A stretch of 32,820 nucleotides of DNA from SCTD01 sp036675425 (GTDB taxonomy: Bacteria > Actinomycetota > Actinomycetes > Mycobacteriales > SCTD01), in contig JAKFFB010000009.1 of assembly GCA_036675425.1 (NCBI GenBank), forward strand, positions 1 through 32,820, written 5' to 3'. This document shows, piece by piece, positions 1 to 8,995 of the stretch. The notes under the pieces were generated by a model. The model saw only the letters and a program-made list of their open reading frames with translations. It was not told where the DNA came from and did not search any database. A program made the translations under genes and the position numbers. The first letter of the stretch is position 1. Each line of letters opens with the position of its first letter.

Positions 1-119
1 CGAGGCTGCAGCTCGACCACGCGCTCGGTTCGGGGGTGCTCCCCCGCGTCGTGTCCGTCGAGGCGCCCCGGCTGCCGGTGTCGGACCACCTCGGCCTGGT
101 CGTCGAGCTCGAGCGCTGA
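1..119 (+). CDS. Endonuclease/exonuclease/phosphatase family protein, C-terminal end (partial)
   Basis: This is the last 38 codons of a gene that begins outside the window. The reading frame starts at base 3 and ends in TGA at 117-119. The peptide begins RLQLDHALGSG and contains LPVSDHLGLVVELE. A leucine-rich strand with an LDH motif, followed by a conserved SDH motif near the C-terminus, is typical of the endonuclease/exonuclease/phosphatase fold. In that fold the final Asp-His pair belongs to the catalytic site. Substrate (DNA, phosphoinositide or other phosphodiester) cannot be told from this fragment. A 66-bp gap separates it from the next gene. Confidence 0.6.
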   Translation, partial: RLQLDHALGSGVLPRVVSVEAPRLPVSDHLGLVVELER

Positions 120-185
120 GGCAGGAGCCCAGCCCTCGACGGCGAAGACCTGCAGCAACCAGCCCTCTCCCAGCAGGAGCGCCGC

Positions 186-620
186 ATGAACCGCACCGCC
201 GCCCTCACCCTGGTCGCGCTGACCGCCACGACCGTGGCCGCGCCGGCCGCGATCGCCGGTCCGAAGCCCAAGCCGATCACCAAGACCTACACCGCGACCG
301 CCCCGATGCCCGACCCCACGAACGTCGGTGGCGGCTACACGGTCTGCGCCCAGAACGTCCCGCAGAGCTTCCACATCGAGGAGTTCAAGGTCCCCGCGGC
401 CGGCACCCTCAAGGTCGAGCTCACCGAGTACGAGGTCGACTGGGACCTGCTCATCATGGACGCGAAGGACAAGGAGATCGCCAGCAGCGGCAGCGGCGGC
501 GTCGGCGAGCCCGAGATCGCGCAGATCAAGTTCAAGAAGGCCGGTCTGGTGCAGATCGTCGCCTGCAACTGGTCCGGCGGTCCGACCGGCAAGGTCACGT
601 ACACCTTCACCTACAAGTAG
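186..620 (+). CDS. Small secreted protein with a beta-sandwich-like domain
   Basis: A 144-residue protein. Residues 1-24 form a signal peptide (short basic start, Ala/Leu/Val core, AIAG cut region), so the mature protein should be exported. The rest is rich in alternating beta-type segments. The part around residues 84-108 (DWDLLIMDAKDKEIASS) resembles the Asp-rich strand of bacterial pre-peptidase C-terminal (PPC) domains, but the match is by eye only. Two cysteines, C54 and C127, could form a disulfide. An AGGAG ribosome site lies 6 bases before the ATG. No enzyme motif is visible and the function is unknown. Confidence 0.75.
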   Translation: MNRTAALTLVALTATTVAAPAAIAGPKPKPITKTYTATAPMPDPTNVGGGYTVCAQNVPQSFHIEEFKVPAAGTLKVELTEYEVDWDLLIMDAKDKEIASSGSGGVGEPEIAQIKFKKAGLVQIVACNWSGGPTGKVTYTFTYK

Positions 621-639
621 CCCGCTCTCGCGCGCCTCG

Positions 640-651
640 TAGCCTGCGCGC
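640..651 (+). promoter_or_regulatory. -10 element of a leaderless promoter
   Basis: TAGCCT at 640-645 is followed by exactly six bases and then the ATG at 652. This spacing puts the transcription start on the start codon itself, the geometry of leaderless actinobacterial genes. No Shine-Dalgarno sequence precedes this ATG, which agrees. No clear -35 element is seen. Confidence 0.5.
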
Positions 652-1728
652 ATGAGCTCGGTGCTGCACCTGCGCGGACCTGTCCTCGTCGGGCCCGACG
701 AGGTCGTGCCCGAGGCCTGGGTGGTCGGCGGCCGGATCACCTTCACCCGGCCGGCCGGGGACGCCGTACGGGTCGACGGCTGGGTGCTGCCCGGTCTCGT
801 CGACGCGCACTGCCACATCGGGCTCGACGCGCACGGCGCGGTCGACGACGCCACCAGCGAGCAGCAGGCGCTCACCGACCGCGACGCCGGCGCGCTGCTG
901 CTGCGCGACGCCGGCTCCCCCGCCGACACGCGCTGGGTCGACGAGCGAGACGACCTGCCGGTGCTCATCCGCGCCGGGCGCCACATCGCCCGGCCCAAGC
1001 GCTACATCCGCAACTTCGGCGCCGAGGTCGAGCCGGACGAGCTGGTGGACGAGGTACGGCGGCAGGCCGCGCGGGGCGACGGCTGGGTCAAGCTCGTCGG
1101 CGACTGGATCGATCGCGACACCGGCGATCTCGCGCCCTGCTGGCCGGCGTCCGCGCTGCAGCCGGCCATGGCGGCGGCGCACGAGGCGGGCGCGCGCGTG
1201 ACCGCGCACTGCTTCTCCGAGAGCTCGCTCACCGATCTCGTCGAGGCGGGCATCGACTGCATCGAGCACGCGACGGGGCTCGACGCCTCGACCCTGCCGC
1301 TGCTCGCCTCCCGAGGCGTCGCGATCGTCCCGACGCTCATCAACATCGAGACCTTCCCCGGCATCGCCGCGCAGGCGGAGGAGAAGTTCCCGACCTACGC
1401 CCGGCACATGCGCGACCTGCACGCCCGGCGGTACGACACCGTTGCCGCGGCTCACGAGGCCGGCATCCCGATCTTCGCGGGGACGGATGCCGGTGGCGCC
1501 CTCGCCCACGGCCGGATCGCCGACGAGGTGATCGAGCTGGCGGCGGCCGGACTGCCCGCCGCGGCCGCGCTGGACGCAGCCTGCTGGGGCGCGCGCTCCT
1601 GGCTCGGCCGCGACGCCCTGGTGGAAGGCGCGTCCGCCGACCTGCTGGTGCTGGACGGCGACCCCCGGGAGGACCTGCGGGTGCTGCAGGCGCCGCGAGC
1701 CGTCGTGCTGCGGGGAGTCGTGCGCTGA
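652..1728 (+). CDS. Metal-dependent amidohydrolase
   Basis: A 358-residue cytosolic amidohydrolase-superfamily enzyme of the imidazolonepropionase-like type. An N-terminal beta segment leads into the metal-binding motif DAHCH (H53, H55). Further candidate metal or catalytic residues follow in the expected order: K147 in WVKLV, H186 in TAHCF, H206 in IEHATG and D279 in AGTDAGG. These enzymes hydrolyse C-N bonds in cyclic amides or dipeptides. The substrate cannot be read from the sequence. Its stop codon shares one base with the next start (TGATG), so it is co-transcribed with the YceH-like gene. The start is supported by the leaderless promoter at 640-645. Confidence 0.85.
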   Translation: MSSVLHLRGPVLVGPDEVVPEAWVVGGRITFTRPAGDAVRVDGWVLPGLVDAHCHIGLDAHGAVDDATSEQQALTDRDAGALLLRDAGSPADTRWVDERDDLPVLIRAGRHIARPKRYIRNFGAEVEPDELVDEVRRQAARGDGWVKLVGDWIDRDTGDLAPCWPASALQPAMAAAHEAGARVTAHCFSESSLTDLVEAGIDCIEHATGLDASTLPLLASRGVAIVPTLINIETFPGIAAQAEEKFPTYARHMRDLHARRYDTVAAAHEAGIPIFAGTDAGGALAHGRIADEVIELAAAGLPAAAALDAACWGARSWLGRDALVEGASADLLVLDGDPREDLRVLQAPRAVVLRGVVR

Positions 1729-2423
1729 TGGAGCTGACGCCCGAGGAGGGGCGGGTGCTCGGGGCGCTCGTCGAGAAGGAGCTCACCACCCCGCAGGCCT
1801 ACCCGCTCACCGACAACGCCCTTGTCGCCGCCTGCAACCAGACGACCAGCCGCGAGCCGGTCGTGTCGTACGACGTGCCGACCGTGCGCGTGGCCGTCCG
1901 CTCGCTGCGCGAGCAGGGGCTGCTGCGGACGGTGCACCGGACCGGCGAGCGGTCGGACAAGCATCAGCACGAGCTGTCGGCCGCGCTCGGGCTGTCCGAC
2001 GAGGAGGTCGCGGCGCTCGCCGTACTGCTGCTGCGCGGCCCGCAGACCGCCGCCGAGGTGCGCGCTCGGTCCGAGCGGCTGCACGCCTTCCGCACGGTCG
2101 AGGACGTCGAGGACGTGCTGATGTCGCTGGCCGACCGGGAGCTCACGGTGCTGCTCGAGCGGCAGCCCGGCCGCAAGGAGCCGCGCTGGGCGCAGCGGCT
2201 GGCCGAGGGCGGGCTGCCGGGTGCCGGCGTGCCGGTCGTGGGCGTTCCCACGGGAACGCCGCACGTGCCCGTCACCGCGCCGACGCCGGCAGCACCGCCG
2301 CCGGCGGCCGGCCCGATGTCGGGCACCGCGCCCGCCGAGATCGCCGAGCTGCGCGCGGAGGTGGCCGGGCTGCGCGCCGAGGTCGCCGGGCTCCGGGCGC
2401 AGGTGGAGCAGCTGCTCGACTGA
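1728..2423 (+). CDS. YceH/DUF480 family winged-helix protein
   Basis: A 231-residue protein. Residues 1-150 match the YceH (UPF0502, DUF480) family: MELTPEEGRVLGALVEKE, then PLTDNALVAACNQ, and a second repeat starting near LSDEEVAALAVLLLRGP. Each repeat is a winged-helix fold. The molecular role of the family is not settled. A Pro/Ala/Gly-rich linker (about 160-200) separates this core from a C-terminal run of three LRAEVAG heptads (about 203-231), which predicts a short coiled coil and so oligomerisation. It overlaps the upstream amidohydrolase by one base and ends 38 bp from the convergent adnB stop. Confidence 0.85.
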   Translation: MELTPEEGRVLGALVEKELTTPQAYPLTDNALVAACNQTTSREPVVSYDVPTVRVAVRSLREQGLLRTVHRTGERSDKHQHELSAALGLSDEEVAALAVLLLRGPQTAAEVRARSERLHAFRTVEDVEDVLMSLADRELTVLLERQPGRKEPRWAQRLAEGGLPGAGVPVVGVPTGTPHVPVTAPTPAAPPPAAGPMSGTAPAEIAELRAEVAGLRAEVAGLRAQVEQLLD

Positions 2424-2461
2424 TCCTCGGCGCCGGGGGCGGCGGACGCCGGCGGGCGCCT

Positions 2462-5400
2462 CTACAGCAGCGTCAGCGCCTCCACCTCGACCTCACCGCG
2501 CAGCAGCTCGGCGAGCTCGTCCTCGCCCGGCAGCTCGTCGCCGTAGCGGACCTCCTCACCGCTCGCGACGTGCAGGAAGACCCCCTCCACTGCCGAGGGG
2601 TCGACGCCGACCAGCCGGGCCCAGGCCAGCCGGTAGACCGCGAGCTGCAGCGGGTCGGCCGGCTCGTCGCCGGTCTTCCAGTCGACGACCTCCCACCGGC
2701 CCTCGCCGAGGTCGTAGACGGCGTCGATCCGACCGCGCACCACACGGCCCCCGATCGGCAGCGCGAAGGCCGCCTCGACGGCGTGCGGCCGACGACGCGA
2801 CCAGGGCGAGGCGAGGAATGCCTCCTGCAGGCGCTCGAGCGCAGCGTCGTCGGCCAGCCCGTCGTCCTCGGCACCCGGCAGCTCGTCGGGGTCGAGCAGC
2901 GGCCGCTCGCCGAAGAGCGCCTCGACCCATGCGTGGAACCGGGTGCCACGACGGGCAGCCGGCACCGGCCGGCGCGGCAGCGGCCGGGCGAGCTCGCGGG
3001 CGAAGCCCTCGGGGTCCGCCTTCAGCCGCATCAGCTGCGACGCCGTCAGCGCCGTCGGCAGGGCGACCTCGCGCACGCCTCGACGCGCAGCCCGCTCCTC
3101 CTCCAGCAGCAGCACCGCCTCCCGGTCGAAGCGCTCGAGCTGCTCCCGCTCCCAGGCCGTCATCCCGTGCGAGTCCTCCGGCAGCCCGGCGCCGGACGAC
3201 AGCCTCGCCAGGTCCTCGAGCACCGCGTCGGCGGACGCACGGCGGCGGAGGAAGGGCTCCTCGTCGTACGGCGCGGGCCACTCGTGGGCGGCGGGCTCGG
3301 CCAGCGCCGGGTTGCTCTTCTCCGCCGGCTGCTCGGTCCACAGCTCGACGCGTCCGCCACCGGCCAGCGCGTGGGTCCGCAGCTCCTCGAGGAACGGCGA
3401 CGGGCCGCGCGGCTTCTTCTGCGTCGAGCCCCACCAGTGGCCGCTGCCGATGAGCAGGTGCCGCGCCCGGGTGAAGGCGACGTACCCGAGCCGGCGCTCC
3501 TCCCGCTCGAGGTGGGCGCGGCACTCCGCGACGTAGTCCTTCAGGCCGGCCTTGTCGTAGCCGACCAGGGTCGGCTGGTCCTCGGCGTCACCGCGCAGCG
3601 GGCCGGGCAGCACGGCGGCGCTGGAGGTCCACCGGTCGCGCAGGGTGTCGGACGGGAAGACCTTGCGGGTCAGGTCGGGGCAGGCCACGACGTCCCACTC
3701 CAGGCCCTTGGCGCGGTGGGCCGTCAGCAGCTGGACCGCGTCGCTGCCGGTCGGCGTGACCGCGTCGAGGCCGCGCTCGTGCTCCTCGGCGGCGCGCAGG
3801 AAGGCGAGGAACGCCGACAGGCTGCTCTCGCCGTCGAGGTCGGTGAAACCTGCTGCCACGTCGAGGAAGGCGGACAGCGACTCGCGTCGTCGCGCCTGCA
3901 CCGCCTCCGGTGACGCGGCCAGCTCCACGTCGAGCCCGGTCACCTGCACCACCTTGTGCACCAGGTCGAGCAGCGGCTCGTCGCGCGAGGAGCGCAGCGC
4001 ACGCAGCTCGGCGTTGAGCGCCGTGACCCGCTGCACCCCCTCGACCGACCAGCCCTCGTGACCGGGCCGGTCCAGCGCGTCCGAGAGCGCGACGACGTCG
4101 CACGGGTCCACCCCGGCGACCGCCTGCTCGAGCGCCGTCTCGTCGGCCGGCCGCGCGTCGGCGCCGGTGTCGGCGGCGAGCAGCTCGCGCGCGCGTCGGC
4201 CGAGCACGGCCAGGTCGCGTGTGCCGAGCCGCCAGCGCGGGCCGGTCAGCAGCCGGAGCAGCGGGGCGTTCGCGGTCGGGTCGTCGAGCACCTGGAGAGT
4301 CGCGACGACGTCGGCGACCTCCGGCAGCTGCAGCAGCCCGCCGAGGCCGACGACCTCCACGGGCAGCCCGGCGGCGGTGAGGGCGGCGTAGAGGTCGGCG
4401 AAGTCGCTCCGCGCGCGCACCAGCACCGCGCACTCCCTCGGCTCGACGCCGCCGTCGACCGCGGCCTTCACCTGCGCGGCGACCCAGGCGCACTCCTCCT
4501 GCCAGGACGGGTGCAGCGCGACGACGACCTCGCCCAGCTCAGCCTTCGCCGGGGGCGCCTCGAGCTCGACGACCCGGTGCCGCAGCCGCAGCGAGGAGGC
4601 GACGGCGTTGGCGAGCTGCAGCAGCCGGCCCCCGGAGCGCTGGTTGACCGCCAGCGCGAAGGTCGCCGCCTCGGTGCCGTCGGCGTCGGCGAAGTGCCGC
4701 GGGAAGCCGTCGAGGTTGGACACCGACGCGCCGCGCCAGCCGTAGATCGCCTGGCAGGGGTCGCCGACAGCGGTCACCGGGTGCCCGCCGCCGAAGAGCC
4801 CGGCCAGCATCCGGCGCTGGGCGACGCTGGTGTCCTGGTACTCGTCGAGCAGCACCACCCGCGCCCGCTCGCGCTCGGCCGCGCCGACCTCGGGCAGCGT
4901 CTCCGCCAGTCGCGCGGCGAGCGCGACCTGGTCGCCGAAGTCGATCGCGTCGAGGTCGGCCTTCGCGAGGCGGTACGACGCGACCAGTCCGGTGAGCTCG
5001 CGCCGCCGGCGCGCGGCCAGCGCCATCTTGCGCAGCTCATCGCAGTGCCCCTTGCTGCCCGTCGAGCGCTCCAGCTCTGCGCAGGTCTGCTCGACGACGG
5101 CGAGCCACTCGGCGTCCCAGGCACGCAGCTGCTCGGGTGACACCAGGTGCTCGGACAGCTCGGACTCCAGGGACACCAGGTCGCCGACCAGCATGGTGAG
5201 CGGTGACGTCAGGTGGGTGATCGACCCGCGGTGCCGGCGCAGGACGCGTGCGGCGAGCTGGTAGCGCGTCGCGTCGGCCAGCAGCCGGGACCGCGGCTCC
5301 ACCCCCAGCCGCAGGCCGTGCTCGGTGACCAGCCGGCCGGCGAAGGCGTGGTAGGTCGAGACCACGGGCTCGCCGGCGTCCGAGGCCACCGCGACGCCGG

Positions 5401-5653
5401 CCTTGAGCAGGCCGCCCCGCAGCCGGCCGGCCAGCTCCGCCGCGGCCTTGTTGGTGAAGGTCAGGCCGAGCACCTCGTCGGGCGCGACCTGCCCGGTGCC
5501 GACCAGCCAGACGACCCGGGCCGCCATGACGCTGGTCTTGCCGGAGCCGGCTCCGGCGACGACCAGCCCCGGAGCCAGCGGTGCGGACGCCGCCGCGAGC
5601 TGCTCGTCGGTGAACGGGATGCCCAGCAGGTCCCGCAGGTCGGTCGCCTTCAC
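2462..5653 (-). CDS. adnB: AdnB subunit of the AdnAB helicase-nuclease
   Basis: A 1063-residue UvrD-like helicase fused to a C-terminal RecB-family nuclease. It is the likely lead motor of the AdnAB heterodimer, which unwinds and resects double-strand breaks. Walker A is GAGSGKT (34-40). Further helicase motifs follow in order: TFTNKAAAEL, LDEYQDTS, DPCQAIYGWRGA, LLTAHRAKGLEW and YVAFTRAR. The nuclease motif has D977, D991-W-K993 and Q1003. No cysteine cluster surrounds this nuclease, unlike its partner. The open frame runs far upstream inside adnA, but homology begins at GTG 5653 (VKATDLRDLL). That GTG overlaps the adnA stop as GTGA, implying translational coupling. Confidence 0.93.
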   Translation of the reverse strand: MKATDLRDLLGIPFTDEQLAAASAPLAPGLVVAGAGSGKTSVMAARVVWLVGTGQVAPDEVLGLTFTNKAAAELAGRLRGGLLKAGVAVASDAGEPVVSTYHAFAGRLVTEHGLRLGVEPRSRLLADATRYQLAARVLRRHRGSITHLTSPLTMLVGDLVSLESELSEHLVSPEQLRAWDAEWLAVVEQTCAELERSTGSKGHCDELRKMALAARRRRELTGLVASYRLAKADLDAIDFGDQVALAARLAETLPEVGAAERERARVVLLDEYQDTSVAQRRMLAGLFGGGHPVTAVGDPCQAIYGWRGASVSNLDGFPRHFADADGTEAATFALAVNQRSGGRLLQLANAVASSLRLRHRVVELEAPPAKAELGEVVVALHPSWQEECAWVAAQVKAAVDGGVEPRECAVLVRARSDFADLYAALTAAGLPVEVVGLGGLLQLPEVADVVATLQVLDDPTANAPLLRLLTGPRWRLGTRDLAVLGRRARELLAADTGADARPADETALEQAVAGVDPCDVVALSDALDRPGHEGWSVEGVQRVTALNAELRALRSSRDEPLLDLVHKVVQVTGLDVELAASPEAVQARRRESLSAFLDVAAGFTDLDGESSLSAFLAFLRAAEEHERGLDAVTPTGSDAVQLLTAHRAKGLEWDVVACPDLTRKVFPSDTLRDRWTSSAAVLPGPLRGDAEDQPTLVGYDKAGLKDYVAECRAHLEREERRLGYVAFTRARHLLIGSGHWWGSTQKKPRGPSPFLEELRTHALAGGGRVELWTEQPAEKSNPALAEPAAHEWPAPYDEEPFLRRRASADAVLEDLARLSSGAGLPEDSHGMTAWEREQLERFDREAVLLLEEERAARRGVREVALPTALTASQLMRLKADPEGFARELARPLPRRPVPAARRGTRFHAWVEALFGERPLLDPDELPGAEDDGLADDAALERLQEAFLASPWSRRRPHAVEAAFALPIGGRVVRGRIDAVYDLGEGRWEVVDWKTGDEPADPLQLAVYRLAWARLVGVDPSAVEGVFLHVASGEEVRYGDELPGEDELAELLRGEVEVEALTLL

Positions 5654-8600
5654 TGCACCACCTGCCGGCCGTCGGGCTGCGCCGGGCAGCAGGTCCGGAA
5701 CGGGCACCGCGGGCAGCGCTCCTGCGGGGTCGGCGGGAAGCTCTCGCCCAGCACCCGGCGCACGGCCGTGTCGAGCAGCACCTCGACCCAGGTCGGTGAC
5801 CCCGAGATGGCCTGCTGCGCTTGGACCTTCGGCCCCGCACCGTCCTCGACGCGGAGCATCACCAGTTCCGCTCCGCCGACCTCCGGCCGGTCGGGCAGCA
5901 CGTCGTCCAGCGCCCCCTCGCGCACGGCCAGCTGGTAGCTGCCGAGCTGGGCATGGGTGTCGACGGCAGACCTCGTGAAGGGGGACTTCCCCGTCTTGAG
6001 GTCCACGACGTGGATCCGGCCGTCGCGGTCGAGCTCGACCCGGTCCATGAAGCCGCGCAGCACGACCGGCCCGCCGGGCAGCTCCAGCGACACCGCGAAC
6101 GGCACCTCGGTCGTGACGAGCTCCCGATCGCGAGAAGCGCTGTGCCACAGCAGGAATCGCCGCAGCGCCTCGCGCGCCTGCTCGTGCTGCTGCTCCGACT
6201 GCCAGGGGGCGTCGTAGGCCAGCTGTCCCCACACCGTGTCGAGCCGGGCCATCAGCACGTCGAGGTCGGCCGGCGAGCGGCCGGTCGCGACCTCGTCGGC
6301 CAGCGCGTGCACCACCCCGCCGAACCCCATGGCGGAGGACGCCGCTGACTGGGCGTGCACCTCGTGCTCGAGGAACCACCGCAGCGGGCACTCCTCCAGC
6401 CCGCTCAGCGACGTGCCCGACAGCGGGACCGGCACGCCCTCGGGGTGGACCGGCGTCTGGGAGTCGCTGACCGGCGCCAGCCCCCACCACCGCGAGGGGT
6501 GGGCCGCGGGCGCCAGCGGCCGACCGGCGTCGTCGGTGGCAGCGGCCAGCCGGGCCAGCCGGGCGGCGGCCGCGCGCCGGGCGGCGACGGTGCGCGCAGG
6601 GTCGACGGACGTACGGCGGAGCGCAGCCACCAGCGCGGGCAGTGACAGCGGCCGGGCGGTCCGGTCGAGGTGCTCCACGACCTCGACGCCGAGCTCGCCG
6701 AGCAGCCGGCTGGGGCGCTCGCCGTCCTCGTCCGCCCCGGAGACCGCCGTGACGACGACCCGGCGGCGGGCGCGGGTCAGCGCGACGTAGAACAGCCGCC
6801 GCTCGTCGGCCATCAGCTCGGCGCGGTCGGACGGCGCCCGCAGCCCGCCCTCCCCCAGCGGCGCCAGCCGCTCGGGCTCGAGCAGCGTCGACCGGCGCCG
6901 CAGGTCGGGCCAGACGCCCTCCTGCACGGAGGCGACCACGACGACGTCCCACTCCAGGCCCTTGCTGCGGTGGGCGGTGAGCAGACGCACCGCGTCGCCG
7001 CGCACGCCGCGGTCGGCGAGCGTGTCGGCCGGGATCTGCTGCGCCTCGAGCTCGTCGAGCAGGGTGCCGACGCCGGTGAGCCGGCGGCGGTCGCTGACCC
7101 GGGCAACGGTCGCGAAGAGCGACACCACCGCGTCGAGGTCGCGGTCAGCCGCGCGCCCGGCCGCGCCCCGGTCCCGGGAGGCGGCCTCGAGCCGCTCCGG
7201 CCACGGGCTGCCGGACCACAGCACCCACAGCGCCGACTCCGGACCCTCCGTCAGCGCCTCGCGGGCACGGCTGAGCAGGCCGGCCAGCCGCTCGACGGGG
7301 CGGGCGACCCGCGGGTCGACCTCGAGCAGCATCCGGAGATCGGCCAGCGCGGCACGCAGCAGCTCGTCGGAGGGGGCCGGCAGTCGGCTCGGCGACTCCC
7401 CCGTCGCCGCGGCAGCCACGGCAGCCGCCCGGTCCAGGGCACGCAGCTCGCGGCCCAGCCGACGCAGCCCGGACGGATCGGCGCCGCCGAGCGGCGAGAG
7501 CAGCAGCGCGCGGGCGGTCTCGACGGTGAGCTCGGCCGGGTCGTCGGCGACCCGGAGTGCCAGCAGCAGCGGCGCCACCGCCGGCTCCCTCGACAGCGGC
7601 AGCTCATCACCGGCCACCTCGAGCGGCACGCCGGCGGCGGTCAGCACCCGCCGCAGCAGCGGGACGGACCGGGCACCGGAGCGGACGAGCACCGCCATCC
7701 GCGACCAGGGCGTGCCGCGCTCGAGGTGCTCGCGCCGGAGCAGCTCGGCGATGGCGTCGGCCTCGGCGCCGACCGACGGGAAGGTGTGCGCCTCGACCTC
7801 GCCGGCGGGGGCGCCCGCGGCGGGCTGCAGGTCGCGGTGCGATCGCAGCTGGTCGGCCGGCAGGCCCGGCGCGGGGATGCGCGAAGCGACGAGTCGCGAC
7901 GCGGCGAGCAGCCCGGCGCCCGAGCGGCGGCAGGTGCGCAGCGCGATGACCGGGGCCGGAGCGCCGGTCCCGGACGGGAAGCGGGTCGGGAAGTCGAGCA
8001 GCCCCCGCACCTCGGCGCCGCGGAACGCGTAGATCGACTGGTCGGGGTCACCCACGACCACGAGGTCGCGCCCGCCGCCCGCCAGCGCCTGCAGCAGCCG
8101 TTCCTGCGCCGGGTCGGTGTCCTGGTACTCGTCGACGAACACCGCCCCGAACCGCGCGCGCAGCGCCGGCCCGACCTCAGGGTCCTCGGCCAGCAGCACC
8201 GCCCGGTGCACCAGCTCGGCGTAGTCGATGGCGCCCTGCGCGTCGAGCACGTCGAGGTACTCCGCGAAGAAGCCGGCGAGCGCCGACCAGTCCTCGCGCC
8301 CCTCGCGCACCGCGAGCGCCGCCAGGTCCTCCGGTTCCAGCCCGACCTCCCGGGCCCGGGACAGCAGCGCGCGCACCTCCTCCGCGAGACCGCGCGTCGC
8401 GAGCGCGGCGCGCAGCGTCGGCGGCCACTCGCGCCCGAGGTCGACCGAGCCGCGCAGCATCTCGCGCAGCGCGACGTCCTGCTCCGCACCCGAGAGCAGC
8501 CGGAGCGGCTCGCGCCACAGCTCGGCCGGGGCGTGCTCGCGGACCAGCGCGTAGCAGAACGCGTGGAAGGTCCACGCCGACAGCCCGGCGCTCGCCGTGC

Positions 8601-8898
8601 CGAGCCGGGCGGTGATCCGCTCGCGCAGCTCCTGCGCCGCCTTGCGGCTGAAGGTCAGCACCAGCACCGACTCCGGCGCCAGCCCCGCCTCGACCCGCCG
8701 CGCCACGGCCTCGACGAGCGTCGTGGTCTTGCCCGTCCCCGGCCCGGCCAGCACCAGCAGCGGACCGCCGGCGTGCGCGAGCACCGCCGCCTGGTGCTCG
8801 TCGGGCACCAGGCGCCGCGCGACCGGCGGCGGGGTGCGGACGAGCCGGTACGGCGAGGTCGCGGCGGCGACCTGGGGGCTGCGGACTGGCGGGCTCAC
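5650..8898 (-). CDS. adnA: AdnA subunit of the AdnAB helicase-nuclease
   Basis: A 1082-residue UvrD-like helicase plus RecB-type nuclease, partner of AdnB in double-strand-break resection. Walker A is GPGTGKT (52-58). Later motifs include DEYQDTDPAQ, DPDQSIYAFRGA, LLTAHRSKGLEW and FYVALTRAR. The nuclease has H864, D952, D966-L-K968 and Q984. C837 together with C1062, C1065 and C1070 or C1071 forms the split four-cysteine pattern of iron-sulfur RecB-family nucleases such as AddB. The frame is open up to GTG 8916. I chose GTG 8898 because a GGAG lies about 9 bases before it, and nothing suitable precedes 8916. It is first in the adnA-adnB operon. Confidence 0.93.
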   Translation of the reverse strand: MSPPVRSPQVAAATSPYRLVRTPPPVARRLVPDEHQAAVLAHAGGPLLVLAGPGTGKTTTLVEAVARRVEAGLAPESVLVLTFSRKAAQELRERITARLGTASAGLSAWTFHAFCYALVREHAPAELWREPLRLLSGAEQDVALREMLRGSVDLGREWPPTLRAALATRGLAEEVRALLSRAREVGLEPEDLAALAVREGREDWSALAGFFAEYLDVLDAQGAIDYAELVHRAVLLAEDPEVGPALRARFGAVFVDEYQDTDPAQERLLQALAGGGRDLVVVGDPDQSIYAFRGAEVRGLLDFPTRFPSGTGAPAPVIALRTCRRSGAGLLAASRLVASRIPAPGLPADQLRSHRDLQPAAGAPAGEVEAHTFPSVGAEADAIAELLRREHLERGTPWSRMAVLVRSGARSVPLLRRVLTAAGVPLEVAGDELPLSREPAVAPLLLALRVADDPAELTVETARALLLSPLGGADPSGLRRLGRELRALDRAAAVAAAATGESPSRLPAPSDELLRAALADLRMLLEVDPRVARPVERLAGLLSRAREALTEGPESALWVLWSGSPWPERLEAASRDRGAAGRAADRDLDAVVSLFATVARVSDRRRLTGVGTLLDELEAQQIPADTLADRGVRGDAVRLLTAHRSKGLEWDVVVVASVQEGVWPDLRRRSTLLEPERLAPLGEGGLRAPSDRAELMADERRLFYVALTRARRRVVVTAVSGADEDGERPSRLLGELGVEVVEHLDRTARPLSLPALVAALRRTSVDPARTVAARRAAAARLARLAAATDDAGRPLAPAAHPSRWWGLAPVSDSQTPVHPEGVPVPLSGTSLSGLEECPLRWFLEHEVHAQSAASSAMGFGGVVHALADEVATGRSPADLDVLMARLDTVWGQLAYDAPWQSEQQHEQAREALRRFLLWHSASRDRELVTTEVPFAVSLELPGGPVVLRGFMDRVELDRDGRIHVVDLKTGKSPFTRSAVDTHAQLGSYQLAVREGALDDVLPDRPEVGGAELVMLRVEDGAGPKVQAQQAISGSPTWVEVLLDTAVRRVLGESFPPTPQERCPRCPFRTCCPAQPDGRQVVQ

Positions 8899-8995
8899 GA
8901 CGCACCACTCCACCACGAGGGTGCGACAGGACGGACCCGAACGCGCCGACGACCGGCACCATCGTGGGCGCCGGCCGCCGGCGGGCCGCTGGGGT

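Noticed and set aside
5654..6952. Upstream extension of the adnB frame
   Set aside because: The extra 433 codons lie inside adnA in another frame and look like random Arg/Ala/Gly sequence. The GTG at 5653 fits homology and the overlap with the adnA stop.
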